A DNA stretch of 64,000 nt from Blasia pusilla. Lineage: Eukaryota > Marchantiophyta > Marchantiopsida > Blasiales. The DNA lies in NCBI GenBank assembly GCA_050084515.1, contig CM114274.1, positions 39,556,001 through 39,620,000 of the forward strand, written 5' to 3'. Position numbers and translations under genes: made by a program. Positions 12,481 to 24,882 of this stretch are shown here, piece after piece; within the stretch, counting starts at the first letter, position 1; each line of letters starts with the position of its first letter. The notes beneath the pieces are model-generated. The model worked only from the letters and a program-made list of their open reading frames with translations. It did not search any database and was not told the DNA's origin.

Positions 12481-12899
12481 TAAATTGGTTAAAAGGGCAC
12501 CTCAGCCTCTTTATACCCACCTTACGAGCCAAAACCTGCTCCCTTCGCCACAATTTAAAATCATGTGCTAGTACTTGTTGCAGATGATCAAGGGCAAATG
12601 AAACTCTGGAGGAGCTTGGAAGTATCATGACCGCTCTAATGAACATACCAACCCAAATAAACGAACAAGGTATTTCAAACGAGAGTCCACATACATATTA
12701 TACACTCAGCCACGCATAGAGATGAATATATTTAGGTGTAAGTTTTACTCTTTCTACCAACATTAAGGAACTAAAACAAATGGGAAAAAAATGATGGGTT
12801 TCGTGTATACTTGTGAGGAGATATGTCCCTTTGCTAATTTTGAGGTGATCTCTGGGTTGAGAATAAAGTGTTTCCCTCACACCGTTGGGGGAATTCAAG
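12481..12899. other. No gene seen
   Basis: Short open stretches only. A ctctct-rich patch lies just left of it (12350-12365) and a gagaga patch at 12452-12468. It may be the upstream end of the CACTA element. Confidence 0.3.
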
Positions 12900-13528
12900 T
12901 GTCACGTCTTTTAGGATAGATCGGTCAGATCTAGTACAGTGCCTTCGTGAGTAGTGGAAGATAGGCTCAGTAGGTCAAGGATTACATGTTGAGGCCTCGG
13001 GAAACCTGAGCTAGTAGGTTTCCCCTTCGTTTCGACTCATTTGGAGCCATATTAAGAAACTTACTATTTTAGGTAAGTATGATTTTTAGTACATGATCTA
13101 CTTTATATTTTTGGCAAGTGGCCCTTGACCTCCTAAATCAAGTCAAGAGCCAAAGAGATGACTTGGGAGCATAGGTTACCATGGAGAGAGTTTGGGAGAG
13201 GGGAGGGGTATACCTCAAGGAGAGTGAGCTTGAGAGCTCATTCTCTCTTTGTTGAACCTCTTGGCATGAGGCAGCAGAGCTATGGTCTTGCTTGCCTTGT
13301 GTGTGTAACCCAAGTCTCTCATTAGGATAGTGGGTTTGGTTTGACATTGAGAGAGACATGTGAGAACTATGGTGTTGTGAGAGAGATTGGATCTTATTTT
13401 ATTGGAGATATTTTGGTACTTCTTGTCTTGTTGTTTGGATGCCATGAGTTAGCATGGGATCGTGCGTGTTTGTATGTGTGTTCGGTGATAGCGATATATG
13501 TTGTGTAGCGATGTGTATGCACACGACA
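12900..13528 (+). repeat. Solo A-B terminal repeat of the split-repeat gypsy family
   Basis: Starts TGTCACGTC and ends CACACGACA. It matches the A2-B2 unit at 57368-58007 along its whole length: A part about 12900-13400, B part about 13401-13528. It is flanked by CAAG on both sides (12896-12899 and 13529-13532), a 4-bp target duplication. No internal coding region remains. Recombination between A1 and A2 of a full element would leave exactly this unit. Confidence 0.88.
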
Positions 13529-15900
13529 CAAGTCTCTGTGATCGAAAACTCTGTGCAATTCATCTAAGTGTTTGTATCATATTGGTCTCTCTTTACACAA
13601 ATGGCCATTCATTCTACAACCATGTAAAATAACTTCATATGTTCTCAAGCAGAACTGTGATTTCTTTCAAATGTTCTACACACACAAAAATGGCCTTCTA
13701 TCATAGAATTCCAACTCCTATTGTCAATGGTATATTACAAAAACTTAAACCAAAATGTTTAAATAGAATGTTATAAGTTTTCTTTTCTATCCCATACACC
13801 CAATTCACTACAATTGCCTACACAACATGGGCATGTAAACCCTCTAGGCAATGTTCCACTTTTGGAACATGTGCAAATCTTCTGGCTAATGCTAGTCAGA
13901 AGTATGGTTGTATAGTCAAGTCTAATATGGCAGAATTCAATAAAGAATTTGACATTTGCAAGTTTTTTTTAGGGTGCGATTCCGTGGGTCATTTGATATC
14001 GATGATCCTAGTACTTACTTTAGATCAAGGACATCCTACGGCTCATACTTTTTTCAAACAGACAGATTCGGGAGTTTTTGATCGGCGTCCTTGATTTTTT
14101 GCAAGCCTCTAATGTGTTGAGGCGACAAAGAATGTGAGGTTTGTCCCATGATTTGGGCGACTCAAATATGTACTCAATTCTATGCGCTTTCCAAAAAAAT
14201 TTGAATAAGCTCTTTTTCATTCACACCCTACTCCTCTACAAGCTGGCTGAGGACAACTTCAATCAATTTGATTTGGCATCCACGTGAAAATTTTCGAGAG
14301 AGGATGTTCAGGCAAGGATCTACTCCGTTTCGATCGAAACTCCACATTTGTGCACATCACCTTTCGGCTTTTGGTTTTTACCTGCATCTAATTTCCAAAT
14401 CCCCTTCATACTTCAATTGCATGAAGAATTAGACCAAGAATTCCCAAGGATCACTACAGAAGAATGAGACCAAGCAACAAGTTACCTCCGACAGACCTAC
14501 AGACCAGACGCCTTGCTCACGCATCACAAGCGCCATGGCGTAACTCCAAAGATAGTGTATTATGGAAATTTCCCATGAAAGGGCAGGTGAAAATGTGGAA
14601 GCCGCGAGTTTGCCTGCAATTATTGAGTTGAAGATTCATGTACGTAGGGAAAGAAAGGGATTTATGAGGGTGGATGTAACTACGAGTATTATAGTTACCA
14701 TAACCGTACAAAAATGACATAATTCTTCTCCTTTTGTGAAGAGTTGAAAATCCACAATATTAGTATATCTCCTCAATTTTTGTTGGGATAATGAAACTAC
14801 GATTGGCATAATATGGAAATATGAAAGCATGGTACATCTATGAGCATTACGCCTTAGTCATAATTCTCTCATAAATAATCTAGAGTGGCCAAGGCTACCC
14901 AAAACCATCATGGATCTAGAAGAGGCAGCATAAGTGGTAAGACATATAATGCAATGTAGCAAATTAATTGATAAACTTGGTTTGGGAGACCAAAATCAAG
15001 TGGACATATGCACGAGCTTAATTTACTTAGTATAAAGCAAAAATATGCCACACTAGGTTTAGTTGATAAAAAAATAAATAGTGGAGCATGACATTAATTA
15101 GAGCTATATATGTGGTTAGGAATAAATAAGCTAATAGTGACATATAAGCTATCTACATATATAACTAGACCTCTAGGGGATTTCTTAGGACCTTCTTGGA
15201 GCCTTAGGGCTTGGATGGGCATATATTCCAACTAGTAAGGTGCTTGTGCGATGCACGAGAGAGATGAAGGGTTTTGTTTTGTTTTTGGTAAATTGTTAAC
15301 AATTGTATGAATTTTATTTAATGCCCTTTCAAACCTTCATCATTTTTTCTTCTTCTTTCCATCTATATTATTATTGAAGAGTGTCTTCTTGATTTGCAAA
15401 CACTTCTCTCCTTAACATGTGGCAACCAGGTAGAAAAAATAAATTCTTATTCTATGTGTAGCGAAAAAAGAAATTATGTGCACCGCGATTAGTCCCTACA
15501 CTCCCGTGCATGGCACGAGGCTCCACACTCGTCTAACCACATGTCCTTCTCAAGTGATTTGATAATTATCTTTTAGCCTCCCCTTTCCAAAGGCCTCACG
15601 CGTTTCAATCTATATAATTACAATAGGATGGGATTAGAAAAACACTTGTCCCCATAAAACCCTTCTATTTTCATTCTTCTAAGGCCCTTCTATTATTGGC
15701 ACTTATCATTTAAAGATAAATAAATAAATGGAAAAAAAAACTGTCCCTTTTGTCTTTCTTATCCTAGTTATTTTAAAACATGCAACTCGTATCCAGCAAC
15801 CAAATTACGAAGAAAACGCTCGGAAAGGTGCGGATTGTCAACGATACATAAACTGAAATAAATCACGTAGAGCGAAGGGAGCCACGGAAGTCCACACCGA
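13529..15900. other. Intergenic, no gene recognised
   Basis: AT-rich sequence without a convincing coding region. A 256-base block at 13971-14226 begins agggtg and ends caccct, with an open minus-strand reading of about 66 residues, and could be a small DNA transposon relic. The support is weak. Confidence 0.35.
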
Positions 15901-16560
15901 AACGAGTCCTTCACTTGACTGTCTTGACAATATGCTTTGCAAGCGCAATAGTGTGCACAGTACCCGATACAACGACGATGACTCATTGACTCTCGCTCGC
16001 TCGCTCGAGGTCCAGCCCGCGTGTCCGTACGTCGCCGCGCTATGCGTGCGTGGCAATAATGATGCGCAGAGGGAACGCAAGGAGAGACTTCGGGAGTCGG
16101 GACTGCCGAACTGTAATCCCGAGAATTAGCCTTGGCAGGTGCATTTACGAAAAAAACCTACGCATCAGGATCGCCGAGCGTTCGAGCGCAGCGTGCGTGC
16201 GTCTTCTTTCCTTCGTTTTTTTTTTCCCCCTCTCTCTGTTCCTGTCTATCTATCTCTGCACTCGTTTTTATCGAAGTGCATCTTCCCTCCGTCTCTATCT
16301 CTGTGTGCGTGTGTGCCTCGTTTCGGGACGGAGGAACTGCTGAAATCGCAGTGATGGCAGCGGGAAAGTACGAAAGACTCCTGGACTGGTGAATTACGCT
16401 TTCCGGAATAATAACGAGGATTACGAGATTAAGCGCTGCGGTGCCAACCCGCAGCGTACGTACGTCCGTGAAGATCCTCGATAAGCGAGCATTGATTAGG
16501 ACGACCGAGGTGGATGCATCCGGAGTCGCGGACGCGTTTTGGAATTGGACAGGTTGACGG
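15900..16560. promoter_or_regulatory. CpG-rich block, possible promoter or first exon
   Basis: The sequence changes sharply from AT-rich to rich in CG dinucleotides, with pyrimidine tracts (ttttttttttccccctctctct at 16217-16237) typical of plant 5' leaders. Several short open stretches on both strands look like composition effects. It may mark the transcription start of a plus-strand gene whose coding exons lie further right. The direction is not proved. Confidence 0.4.
16259..16284 (+). repeat. 26-bp element repeated inverted at 36408-36433
   Basis: The 26 bases starting CACTCGTTTTTATCG recur exactly on the opposite strand at 36408-36433, 20 kb away. Both copies lie in CpG-rich upstream regions of the gene island. 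Inside it, TGCACT and AGTGCA can pair as a short hairpin. Confidence 0.85.
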
Positions 16561-18076
16561 AGCCTAGTAGGCGGCGTTGATCGGCAAAGATGCGAGGAGC
16601 AGGCAGGCAGGAGCGCACGAGAGCGAAAAGACCGAGGAGCGCAAATTGTGCGCAGCAGGGATGAGGGAAGGTGCGTGTTGAGATGGAGTCTGTTGGCATC
16701 GTAACCGTAAAAGGTAATAAGATGAGGTTTGCCGGAAGCCGCCTACGGAAGCTTATGCTAAGGCGGACGTGTCTGGCTACAGTAAGTGTGCCTCGCAATC
16801 TCATCACCCGATTATTACTGCCGCGCGTGTTACGCCGATGCTCGGCTCGAATATTACTTATCTTTCTCCCGGGAATTTCGGTACCCCTGTCGGACCAAAT
16901 CGCCCGTGGCTGCCGGTTCCAGCGATCTATGCCATGTTTGTTCTAATCGAACATGTTATGTGGAGCCGCTCACGCGCCGAGTTATCGCGAACTCCTCTGT
17001 CTACCGAGATCCATTAGTTGTGGATTTCCCTGTTTGAAGTCGGGATCTCGACATGATTAATATCATCCCACGACTGTAATAGGAACCTTACACGGAACCA
17101 CTATCTGTGCCTTGGTATTGAAGGAAAGAGTGAAGCTGACTCTTCTGGTCGTAGATCAGTGATGCGTTGTAGTTGCTTCTTGGCAAGAAAGTACAAGGAC
17201 TACAGGTGAAACAAAACTGGAAACTACTGAATACAAGACTTACAGGAATTATCCAGCATTCTAAATTGGAAAATTAAGCTGCTCTGTTCATTGAAGAAGT
17301 CAGTGCTGATAACCTCAAGATTGTAGGAAATAGTGTTGTCAAGAGTGGAGATCTCTGCGGGGAGAATAATTCCGAAAAGTATTCTGAATCTAAATTGGTA
17401 GCACGCAAGTGAGCAATAGTGAGCAGTACTGTTACTCCTGAGGCCGTGGTTTTAGTCATCAGCCGTGCTTGATCATATTCCGGAATGCCGATCGGCAATC
17501 TGTCAACGATCGTCGGAACTGAAAACCTAATTGTTCGGTCAACTTGGTGTGAATTTCTCTGGTTAACGTTAGGTGTCGTGCTGGTTATTTTTTCCCATAG
17601 AGATGCATGACTTGGAAGGAAAAGATGGAAGGTTAACGCGTTTAAGCCCAGGTCATCGGATACCAGCGTTACGGCTCCGTTCCCGTGTCAGAACATATCG
17701 TGCCCCCACGTTGTTCGCCATGAGGCAAAGGCTCTCAGAATGGGAAAATTGTTCCGGAGTTCTAGAGAAATGTCTGAAGTTCCAGGTGGACTGGCTCCAA
17801 TGATCCCCAGCAAATGTGGAATTGATGCATCTGGCTCCCAGTTGTCAGAAATATTCTAATCCATGAACCCCGTAGTTTGAATCGAGACGATTTTCACCTC
17901 TCACTCCTCCAAAGCAATGATGCGTGGTCTTTCAATGTCGCAGGTGGCCGGAATATTCAAACCTCCCGCTTAACCCTTCCACTCACATCTATACACAAGC
18001 TATCGGAGCGTCTTTATTCTTGCTTTGTTCTTCAAATTAAGCTTTGACCACCTTTCGACGCCATTCAAACGTCATA
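16561..18076. other. No gene assigned
   Basis: Moderately GC-rich sequence with short open stretches on both strands (for example 16671-16946 plus and 17274-17498 minus). None shows a known motif. Leader exons or introns of the following plus-strand gene are possible. Confidence 0.3.
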
Positions 18077-18445
18077 ATGACTCAACTTTCCAGCGAAGAG
18101 TATGAAGCTGCGCGATGGAGACATAAAACGAGAGCCTTATGGAGAAACAATCATGAAAGGCCACTTGACGAAGAAAATTGTCCTCCAAACCTGGATTACA
18201 AGGCTATTGAACAGATTGCCGACGGAGTGGAGAAAATGATACTCGCTTGGAGTAATGGAGAAGAAAGAGAAACGATCGTGAAACCGCAAGTTGTCTGTTC
18301 AGGCACTCCGTCACCAGTAACCAGCAGCGGCAGAGGTAAAAGAAAACTTCATCCTCGATGTCTTAATGTTTTGCCGCAACATCCCGAATTGGCAAAGAAA
18401 ATCCAAGCAAAGGTGGATTCTACTCCGCGCCAAATTGAGTTGTAA
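18077..18445 (+). CDS. Putative exon or small gene, unknown product
   Basis: An ATG at 18077 opens 122 residues to a TAA-type stop at 18443. The protein begins MTQLSSEEYEAARWRHKTRA and has a central acidic segment (DEENCPPNLDYKAIEQIADG) and a basic, Pro- and Ser-rich tail. The composition looks like real protein rather than chance. A good donor (GTAAGG at 18440) overlaps the stop and another (GTAAAA) sits near 18336, so this may be the first coding exon of a longer gene instead of a complete one. I do not recognise the family. It lies 2.2 kb upstream of the coiled-coil gene on the same strand. Confidence 0.4.
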   Translation: MTQLSSEEYEAARWRHKTRALWRNNHERPLDEENCPPNLDYKAIEQIADGVEKMILAWSNGEERETIVKPQVVCSGTPSPVTSSGRGKRKLHPRCLNVLPQHPELAKKIQAKVDSTPRQIEL

Positions 18446-18539
18446 GGAAGACCTCTAGTCATCTTACCGGTGATGTTAACAGTGTTTCAACCAAATGTAG
18501 ACTATTTCTAAAGCAAAGGTGCGAAGCACTTCGATATCC

Positions 18540-18757
18540 GTTGTCCAATTGGTAACTTGAACTCCAACTATGGGATCTATACCTTTGAAGGTGCCCAAGT
18601 CACACGGTTACGACAACGAGTCGCCTGACTTGCCTACTTCGGGGGGCTACCCTGGGGTTACACCAAGGCTGCGCTGAGGGTTGTCCAATTGGTAACTTGA
18701 ACTCCAACTATGGGATCTATACCTTTGAAGGTGCCCAAGTCACACGGTTACGACAAC
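18540..18757. repeat. 78-bp exact direct repeat with complementary ends
   Basis: Copies 18540-18617 and 18680-18757 are identical over 78 bases and separated by 62 bases. Each unit begins GTTGTC and ends GACAAC. On the minus strand each unit contains GGAGTTCAAGTTACC, which resembles a tRNA T-arm, and ACCTTCAAAGGT, which can form a small stem. A tRNA-derived short element or a miniature LTR-like unit are both possible. Confidence 0.8.
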
Positions 18758-18924
18758 TTCGTAAGCCAACTGAAGGACTTATATCTCGTGGTCTTAAATT
18801 GTTAAGCAACTAGTTCCATATGTAATAAATCGTTAAATTTCTTCTCATTACGCAACAGGTGGTCCCCGGTAGATTTTTCTATCCACCGGGTACTCTCCGA
18901 AATCCATTATCTCCGCACAGCTAG

Positions 18925-19413
18925 ATGGAGGAAGATATCCACTTTGATAGAATTATATATATTTTGAACGAGACAGGAGAACCTGAACCGCCCGAAATAT
19001 CCCGGAATGCAGGTGGTCGAAGGCAAGGGCAGGTGATGCCCACTAAAGGTCCACTTAGCGAGAAGAGTTTTGCCGATGACAGCGGATCCAACTACATGTG
19101 CCCACTGCAAATTCAGGAAGGATCTGGTGGAATTACCGCAGAGATAGCTATCAATGGCAACTGTCCTGCAGCAGGCATGGGGTCAGCAATGAGTCAGATT
19201 GTGAGAACTGGAACAATTACAAACAAAGACGTACATGGTGAGAAAACTGTGACGAAGACAGCCGCATATTGGTATATGGAAGCTAGCAACGCCACTAATC
19301 AAGGGTGTCGAGAAACAGAGGAGAAACCGGAAAGTAGTGGTAGGATTGAAGGTATCATTCACATAACAGAGATGCAAACTTTGTCCAAGTTTTCTATGTG
19401 GGATCAGACGTGA
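18925..19413 (+). CDS. Open stretch, unknown product, low confidence
   Basis: An ATG at 18925 opens 162 residues beginning MEEDIHFDRIIYILNETGEP. It has no recognised domain. A donor-like GTGGTC follows gcag at 19011 and GTATCA follows gaag near 19350, so parts may be exons. It lies between the 78-bp repeats and the next open stretch, on the strand of the coiled-coil gene. It may equally be chance. Confidence 0.25.
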   Translation: MEEDIHFDRIIYILNETGEPEPPEISRNAGGRRQGQVMPTKGPLSEKSFADDSGSNYMCPLQIQEGSGGITAEIAINGNCPAAGMGSAMSQIVRTGTITNKDVHGEKTVTKTAAYWYMEASNATNQGCRETEEKPESSGRIEGIIHITEMQTLSKFSMWDQT

Positions 19414-19956
19414 AGTGGAAAGCCTATGGCTCTATCCAGTTCTAGAGTTCTTGTTTGCATACATTCTCGCCCCTTGGGCTCTACCCTTTAGAAGAGAGTC
19501 GCAGTTTGGGATAAATATACAAGATCGTCCACAGTGCTAGTTGGCCGATGCCAGAAAGAGCCTGCGTGAAACTTCAAAGATCTTCAAATGTACTATTCGT
19601 GATAACCTATCACAATTCATGAGAACTCCCTCTGAGATGTGCTGTCTCTCCTCTCCTTACTCCACAACAGTCCAACCAGTTCAGGATTTATGGCAGTGAG
19701 CCAAGGAGAAGCACTGCTTATCGAGTATAAGTTTCTCTTCGATGTTCGATTGTCATAAGGAATCCAAACAATGTTGCCATATCCTGTTGCCTTCTCCACA
19801 ATGACAAGCGGACTTATGTAGTAACCTGGGGCTATGGGCGTTACAAATTGTAGGACAACTTGGGATTAATGGGCTGGAATCTCGTTTCTGTTCCTAATTC
19901 TTCACCGCACCATCCAAAAGAAAGGACTGAAAGCATCGAGTGCGGCTGCTGTAAGC

Positions 19957-20514
19957 ATGTGTTTAGTGCACTATGTCTGGCAACATGATGTTAAAACTTT
20001 TGTGATACGGATCACAGGTTTCTCCAGCACCTTCAACAAGAGTTGCTTCAGTGACAAAGCCCCTGAAGTGAGTCATTGGAAAAAGGAACAGGAAGATGTC
20101 GGATCAATCTTAAGGAACGTGACAGAAAAGGCACCAGAAGGTGCTTCTGTCGATCTCAATTACACTAATGACATTCCTCAAAAAAAGAGTTTCCACCACA
20201 ACCGCCGTGGGTCAAGGCATAATGGTAAGAGAAGGGACCATGGATCCTCACATTATCAGGAGTTAAATGGCGATGGAGAACTCGTGACAAGGAAGACTGC
20301 ACCAACCTCAAATCGGGAAGGAACAATGCAGAGTCTACCAAGGCGATCAAGAGCCAAAGTAAAAGAGGAAGGTTTGGAGGTGCCTAGCTTGCCCAGAGTA
20401 AACACAGGTGAAACTGATCTCATCTGCTCATTGTTCAAACAAGAAGAAATATCAATTTGCATGTCGCTCTCCGTCATGAAAGATCCTGTTGGTGTAATTC
20501 GAGTGAGCTTTTGA
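19957..20514 (+). CDS. Open stretch, basic and Ser-rich, unknown product
   Basis: About 185 residues stay open, with a basic middle (HHNRRGSRHNGKRRDHG, then RRSRAKVKEEG). No ATG start is evident; an acceptor-like cacag precedes gtttctccag near 20012 and a donor-like cacag|GTGAAA lies near 20407. It could be an exon upstream of the coiled-coil gene. No family is recognised. Confidence 0.25.
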   Translation: MCLVHYVWQHDVKTFVIRITGFSSTFNKSCFSDKAPEVSHWKKEQEDVGSILRNVTEKAPEGASVDLNYTNDIPQKKSFHHNRRGSRHNGKRRDHGSSHYQELNGDGELVTRKTAPTSNREGTMQSLPRRSRAKVKEEGLEVPSLPRVNTGETDLICSLFKQEEISICMSLSVMKDPVGVIRVSF

Positions 20515-20616
20515 GCTGTGATGATTCGTATCAGCAAGTTGTCGCAGGGAACCGTTGTTAGCTTCTTTCACCTTACCCTTCTATCACAAATCAACTGATG
20601 TGACTGCCTAACAACC

Positions 20617-23600
20617 ATGGACTGTGTGCCAGGACCCTTGGAAACCCTTTTCGACTCAATAGTTATTGACGATGAAGTGCTGGAGAAGAAGTTGGCTGCA
20701 CTCACCACTATGCCGCCTACGCCTCTAACGGTCAGTAGTTGATAAAGGGTTTTCTCATGATTTGGAATCGTCAAGGGCTTCGATCAGTTTCCTTCGAGTT
20801 AGTATCACGTGCTAGTCAATAATGTATGGTTGTTTTTAGAGCATAAAGAAAAGAAGAAGCAAAAGTATTGCCTACAAGCCAACTGTAGTGAAATCGATAA
20901 TGAGCTCCCAAGCACTACTACGTGTTGTCGGCTCTCATATATCACTCCTCACTCGTTACTTCGGTTACAGTAACCAGGTTCGTACAAACCTTTCTTAGGA
21001 TGATCTTCATTTCATGTGGAGGTCCTCAACCGTCACTGTCTCGGTTCAATAATTCAAGAAAGCCTCCAGAGCTCTCACTGATCACTACGAATCTGAGTCC
21101 ACGTAAGAGTCGGAAAGCTCAGGTAGGCGAGATGATTGCCTGCTGGATTTTCAGTTCAAGTTTTCATTCTTTGCACCGCTTCCCTCAAGGCAATGATCGA
21201 CTCTCTGGAGGTGAGACATCCGTATCTGGTGTGACAGCTGATGATAGAGTAATAAAGACAACATACCGTCCGCCTAAGGACACTGACATGAAGGAGCCTC
21301 CAGCACACCGTATCACCTTGCGCTCGTCCGATTTACTGCTCTCCATTTGTGAACAGATCTCTGCAGAGCGTCTGACTTCCATCCAGGACATAGACGAGCA
21401 GGACGGAGTTAAGAGAGATGGAGAGCAGAAAATCATCAATTAAAGCACGGTGGACAAATCTAGGCCACTAAGATATTATGTCCTGCCCACTATATTGAAA
21501 ATTGTAACGACGTTTGCCAGTATAAATGGCGTTCATCGCCTCAGATCCTAAACGGAGGACGCAATCCCCTAACCGTCCGGTCCAGTCCAGTCCAGTGAGG
21601 AGAGCAGCAGAGAGCGGGACGGGACGGGGCGGAGCTCAGCTCAGCCCCGAGACATACCAGCAAAGCAGAGCACAGTAGAACAGAACCAGAACCAGCCAAA
21701 TCCTGCATTTCATGACGCCTCTACACTTAGGAATCTTTGTCCCTCTCCGGAAAGACGACTACAACGCTTGATTGTCCTGCGTAACATGGGAGACAATGCT
21801 GTGGGGCTTGTGCTGTAGAGATTCTGAGTCTATACACGTGAGCTATAACACGTTTAGTCACTGGGACGCAAGAGCTCATTAAAAAAATTCAACACATTTT
21901 CAATAGCAACTAGAAAGTTTAAACCCCTAAAAGTGAGAGCTTATGAACAGAAGTGCGTCCAGCTGTCACCAAATAGTAATATCACCCGTTTTCATCATAC
22001 TACAGTGGGCAAGTGAAAAATTACCAATTGTTCAGCATTTACATTTTACACATTGTGCTCTTCTTGGTTACATTAGTAGAACATATGTCCGTTCACAAGT
22101 TCCGCGATCGGGAGAGGCATATAAGAGCCTTGAAGGCAAGACGGATCCATGACAAACAAGTTTTAGGTTGTAAGAAGCAATTTTGATGGTAAATTACTCT
22201 GTTTACGAATAAGAATGGGAGAAAAGTCAGTACTGCGTCGAAATTAGAGATATCGATTATGATCTACTGTTATGAATCTCGACTGAGTCTCCCTGATTCA
22301 CATAACTAATGGATTGATGGATTCTTGTAGAACCCTCGAGTGCTGACTGAGGACGAGAGACACAAGCAGATTCAAGATCTACAGATTGCTCTGCTTGAGT
22401 GTGCCATGGAATACGAAATCAAGGTGGGTGATATTATCCTTAAGGTTGACGGCTAAAAATGGCTAGCCACCATATTCTATTCTGTACCTTTCTAAACCAT
22501 TTTCTAGCAGATTTATTCTAGTAACACCACAGAGAAGAAGACAGTCATGTAAAGAGGCAAGTTTAAGGCTCAAAAAATTAGTAGGGGAAGTTTGTCAATG
22601 TGAATCATCAAATCAGTGTTTTCGGTGTAGACCATTGAGCTCAAAATGAAGCTGAAAAGCCTTCAATCGACGCCCAGGCATTCAGATCCAGAATCGAAAT
22701 CAAACTCCGACAAGAATGCGGAGGTATCCAATGAATTTGTGTGTCAATTCTAAGCATTTCAACGACGTCGATAATCAATTTTGAAGTAGGCAGGAGCTGG
22801 TAGCAGATAGCACAGTTTAAAAGGTGATATATATATCATGGCTCGTGAAGAGATCTAATCTGTGGCTCTAGAAATCCGTCCGGAGACTGAGATTTCTCTG
22901 GATGTAAACTCAACGAAGTGTTGAGAGATAATATTTGGTGCGTCGTAAACTACACTACAAAGACTGCAGAACAGGAGTTTTTTTTTTAATAAAACTTTAG
23001 TACTGGACTGTCCTTAGATACTACCTACTTCTTTATCTATAAGATATTCTGGTGACATCTGGAGGACATCATCTAAGCAAGGAGCTTTCTGATGTGTCTG
23101 CAGCAACAGATGCTCTACTCTAAGAACCCAAGAGAATCTCAGATAGTACGTAATGCTCTACCTGCAGCTTCTTTATTGTTCGATGTGGACTAAATAATAA
23201 GCGAACTGGCTCTCCTAGTTTTGTGTAGTCTTACGCGTGCGAGCAGTTGATGGATGGCATTCCTTAAACCATTATTTTATGTTGTACTGCTGAGGGTGCA
23301 AAATTATCAGGTTTCTTTACTGTGCCACTAATTGGTCTCTGGAAAATTTTACCAAGCGGGAGATTCAATATCCAATTTTTGTACAAATTTGTCGTACTCA
23401 CGCCAAGTGGGTGAAAAGGTGGAGTCTATGAAGAAACAAATCTTCAAGCTTCAACGGGAGAAAGCGGCTGTCACCAAGGACTACCTTTCGTTAAAACAAC
23501 GAGAAAGGTACCGCGCCTCAGTTTATGTGAAGTTTGGTCATTATTATTGCCTGGCATTCTTGTCTCTTCAGTCATCGGTGCTAATTTAGTCTGTCTGGGA

Positions 23601-24882
23601 GGTTTCTCTGCGGAGACATTACTGCGTTTGTAGAATATGCGATATGTTTGTAATTCGTATTAGATCGATTTGTTTATAATTTGCTCATTACACCTTGATA
23701 TCACCGCATGGTAAGAGAATTGTTCTTAACGATTTACATTCCATAAACTCGCACTCGTGACGCCCGAGAGATTTTCTTTTTCGTTGTCTCCATTGGAAAA
23801 CTTTTTGAACGAAGACCTTTGACTTAAGGGGCCACTGGTAACTTGCAGACTATTCGAAACACAAAAGCGTAATTTGGAGGATGCGTTGGTTAGAGTTAAT
23901 CGCCTTACGAAGTAGGTTTCTCGCATTCTCTGGCATCTTTTTTCACATAGCACGGCTGTTGAGCTTTATTGTTGGTTTAAATGGGGAGTGGTCGTTAGAA
24001 AGGGCTATCGTACAAAACCACCAAGTTGTGGATTCTTTTGTAGGGACTTGGTAAGAAGAGAGGATGAACTATTGGAGTCCCAGTTGATGGAGAAGCAGAC
24101 GAGAGTTAAACTTCAGGAGAAAGAGGAAGCCTTGGCTAAGGCAACTTCCGAACTAGCAGCTCCTCAAGACGGAATAGAGCCAGCGAAAATTGTTGCTCTA
24201 CTTCCTTCTCTTCGGGAGTGGATCAAATCTCTAAAGAAGGTGTCCGTTCAAAGTGCATATTTCTCAGATTCAGAACAGTAGAGTAGGTTGGTTAAGTATG
24301 GGTTCTCCTAGAATGAGCCCACCTGATCAGGAGATGAATCCGCCAGATTCGGACTGAAATTCGAGGTTCAATAGACGTCATCAGCTGGCACATCATCTCC
24401 CGTAGCTTCTTCGGGTTTATGATTAGTTGTTAACATGGCGGCTGGCTGGTTTTGCTGACCGTCATGCACATTGTTTGCACAGGACCAGAGTTATGACCCA
24501 ATACTGCTCAAGATAATTGATGGGTACTATTCGGCCGGAGAAGATATGGATACTACTGAGGTGGTAAGTACGCAAGAAACCAAGCTTATTCTCACAATAA
24601 TCTCGGTCTTGGATAGCCCGTCTAAGCAAGAATCTCACGAGACTATCTACTAATTTCCAGTTTTAGTTCTGGTACTCCCCTATCAAGTATGCAAATTTTC
24701 ACCCTTCCTCTTTGTTACACGTTGGAAACCAGGAGGCTTTGAAGCCAAGATCTACAAACCAAACACTCTGCAGCAACTCACAGAAACTAGTGGAGAAAGT
24801 CGTTCAATCTTTGATTAAGGAAGTACAGGCACTCCAGAGAGAGCTGAGCAAACTGGGGTGTCGAAACTTGAAGCACAAACAT
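20617..24882 (+). CDS. Multi-exon coiled-coil protein gene, family not identified
   Basis: The best-supported exons are 20617-20730 (ATG in an ACCATGG context, then VPGPLETLFDSIVIDDEVLE), a basic exon from 20840 (SIKKRRSKSIAYKPTVVKS), one ending at 21123 (SPRKSRKAQ), 22331-22423 (EDERHKQIQDLQIALLECAM), 22631-22723, about 23407-23507 (VESMKKQIFKLQREK), 23849-23911 (LFETQKRNLEDALVRVNRL), 24044-24239 (REDELLESQLMEKQ), 24483-24563 and 24733-24882 (KVVQSLIKEVQALQREL). From 23407 to 24882 the phases agree across the junctions. The acceptor at 23407 is weak and the joins between 20840 and 22331 are not settled. Heptad-like helices rich in E, K, Q and L indicate a coiled coil after a short basic N-terminus. 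A cytoskeletal or chromosomal scaffold is possible but unproved. The last exon is not determined; candidates are the open runs ending at 25038 and 25862. Confidence 0.6.

Noticed and set aside
13971-14226. Possible small DNA transposon (agggtg ... caccct ends)
   Set aside because: Only six bases of terminal inverted repeat agree and no target duplication is visible.
14453-14467. cactacagaagaatg as a CACTA element end
   Set aside because: No matching inverted end was found and the orientation does not suit the transposase remnant.
16050-17037. Overlapping open readings of 65-100 residues
   Set aside because: Low-complexity Ser-, Leu- and Arg-rich translations of a pyrimidine-rich leader, without motifs.
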